DNA of 64,000 nt from Serratia quinivorans. GTDB lineage: Bacteria > Pseudomonadota > Gammaproteobacteria > Enterobacterales > Enterobacteriaceae. The stretch covers positions 4,464,001 to 4,528,000 of the forward strand of contig UGYN01000002.1 of assembly GCA_900457075.1 (NCBI GenBank). Reading direction: 5' to 3'. The translations under genes were made by a program, and so were the position numbers. Shown piece after piece: positions 63,390 through 64,000 of this stretch; the first letter of the stretch is position 1, and each line of letters starts with the position of its first letter. A model generated the notes under the pieces. That model did not search any database and was not told the DNA's origin. It was given only the letters and a program-made list of their open reading frames with translations.

Positions 63390-64000
63390 TTATGCCTGAA
63401 ATTGACAAATAAATTCGTTTTTCTGCAGCGCGATGTGCAGTTGGCGATAGCGCTGATCGTTGGCGCTGCCGGTCAGTAAGGTGTGGCTGATCTGCGGCAG
63501 CAGGGTGTTGGTCAAAATAGCGTCGACCATGCGGCCGCCGGACTCCACCTCGGTGCAGCGGCTGACGATTTGCTCGATCACCGCGTCGTCGAAGGTGCAG
63601 ACGATATCGTGGTTCTCCGCCAGCCGGCGCTGTACTCGCCCCAGTTGCAGGCGCACGATATTGCCCAGCGTGGCGTCGGTCAGTGGGTAGTAAGGCACCA
63701 CCAACAAGCGGCCGAGCAGCGCCGCCGGGAATACCGACAGCAGCGGTTCGCGCAGGGCGCCGCTCAGTGCCTCCGGCTCTGGCATCAGGTCCGCATCGCT
63801 GCACAGCCCGGCGATCAGGTCGGTGCCGACGTTAGAGGTCAGAATAATGATGGTGTTACGGAAATCGATGTGGCGGCCTTCGCCGTCCTCCATCCAGCCT
63901 TTGTCGAACACCTGGAAGAAGATCTCGTGCACGTCCGGGTGGGCTTTTTCTATTTCGTCCAGCAGCACCACGCTGTAAGGGCGACGGCGCACCGCTTCGG
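63390..64000 (-). CDS. clpV: ClpV (TssH) ATPase, C-terminal part
   Basis: The C-terminal 203 residues of ClpV, running off the right edge. The Walker B is VVLLDEIEKAHPDV, sensor IIILTSNVGTD follows, and the arginine-finger region is ALLGRLLVVPYYPL. ClpV disassembles the contracted TssBC sheath. The end EFICQFQA is close to the usual ClpV end. The N-terminal part, including the peptide-binding domain, is outside the window. Confidence 0.92.
   Translation of the reverse strand, partial: EAVRRRPYSVVLLDEIEKAHPDVHEIFFQVFDKGWMEDGEGRHIDFRNTIIILTSNVGTDLIAGLCSDADLMPEPEALSGALREPLLSVFPAALLGRLLVVPYYPLTDATLGNIVRLQLGRVQRRLAENHDIVCTFDDAVIEQIVSRCTEVESGGRMVDAILTNTLLPQISHTLLTGSANDQRYRQLHIALQKNEFICQFQA

Noticed and set aside
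1..64000. CRISPR arrays, tRNA genes, insertion sequences, integrase or attachment sites
   Set aside because: I read through the intergenic stretches on both strands and saw no repeat array, cloverleaf, transposase or integrase that could be supported.

Overview
The window looks like a chromosomal segment of an enterobacterium of the Serratia/Yersinia group, most likely Serratia. RcsA, the DsrB remnant, CspE, NorVWR, KdoO and an SPI-3-like mgtC/mgtA locus are all enterobacterial in sequence. The coding DNA is GC-rich with typical enterobacterial ribosome binding sites. No tRNA, rRNA, insertion sequence, prophage or CRISPR array was seen. The species assignment is inference from protein resemblance.

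Layout. 1-12.6 kb: envelope and housekeeping genes (Kdo hydroxylase kdoO behind a predicted PhoP box, a Cache-GGDEF cyclase, SDR/LysR pairs, a YeaQ/GlsB-type protein, YidB, a PRISE-type reductase, a quinone oxidoreductase) with several very small membrane proteins. 12.7-15.5 kb: a K+ channel-like protein, cspE, a possible antisense-strand small RNA, a frameshifted dsrB and the capsule regulator rcsA with a candidate RcsAB box. 16.2-22.2 kb: a PLP decarboxylase, a LysR regulator, a CaiB-type CoA-transferase and a frameshifted exported glycosidase-like gene. 22.3-26.4 kb: an Mg2+/PhoP-type locus (mgtC, a leader peptide, mgtA/B) with a good PhoP box and long leaders. 26.4-28.2 kb: a satD-DUF3307 pair under ATACGAAT repeats. 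28.3-32.6 kb: pcaIJFD with divergent pcaR, the end of the beta-ketoadipate pathway. 32.7-35.8 kb: an autotransporter. 36.2-40.5 kb: norVW and norR for NO detoxification, with a sigma-54 promoter and three NorR sites. 40.6-41.4 kb: a probable class II microcin with a 15-residue double-glycine leader, and a candidate immunity gene.

43.0-50.9 kb holds the most unusual unit: a tightly coupled eight-gene operon (MFS transporter, JmjC/cupin-like oxygenase, alpha-oxoamine synthase, CitE-like lyase, acylating aldehyde dehydrogenase, 4-hydroxy-2-oxoacid aldolase, ornithine-cyclodeaminase-like reductase, MaoC dehydratase) behind a palindrome-rich control region. I know no described pathway with this gene set. 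It looks like a small biosynthetic cluster joining an acyl-CoA to an amino acid. 51.1-52.5 kb: kynA and a GyrI/SbmC-like gene.

52.5-64.0 kb is a type VI secretion effector module on the minus strand. It holds part of clpV, a PpkA-like kinase, vgrG, an Eag chaperone, a 1476-residue Rhs protein with a prePAAR motif and an AT-rich toxin tip, its likely immunity gene, a broken rhs core remnant, hcp, and a 302-residue protein in the hcp operon that is a candidate effector.

Four otherwise well-conserved genes (dsrB, the glycosidase-like gene, mgtA and norR) each carry a one-base length change in a homopolymer run. This pattern suggests sequencing error at least as much as gene decay and should be checked before any loss of function is inferred.
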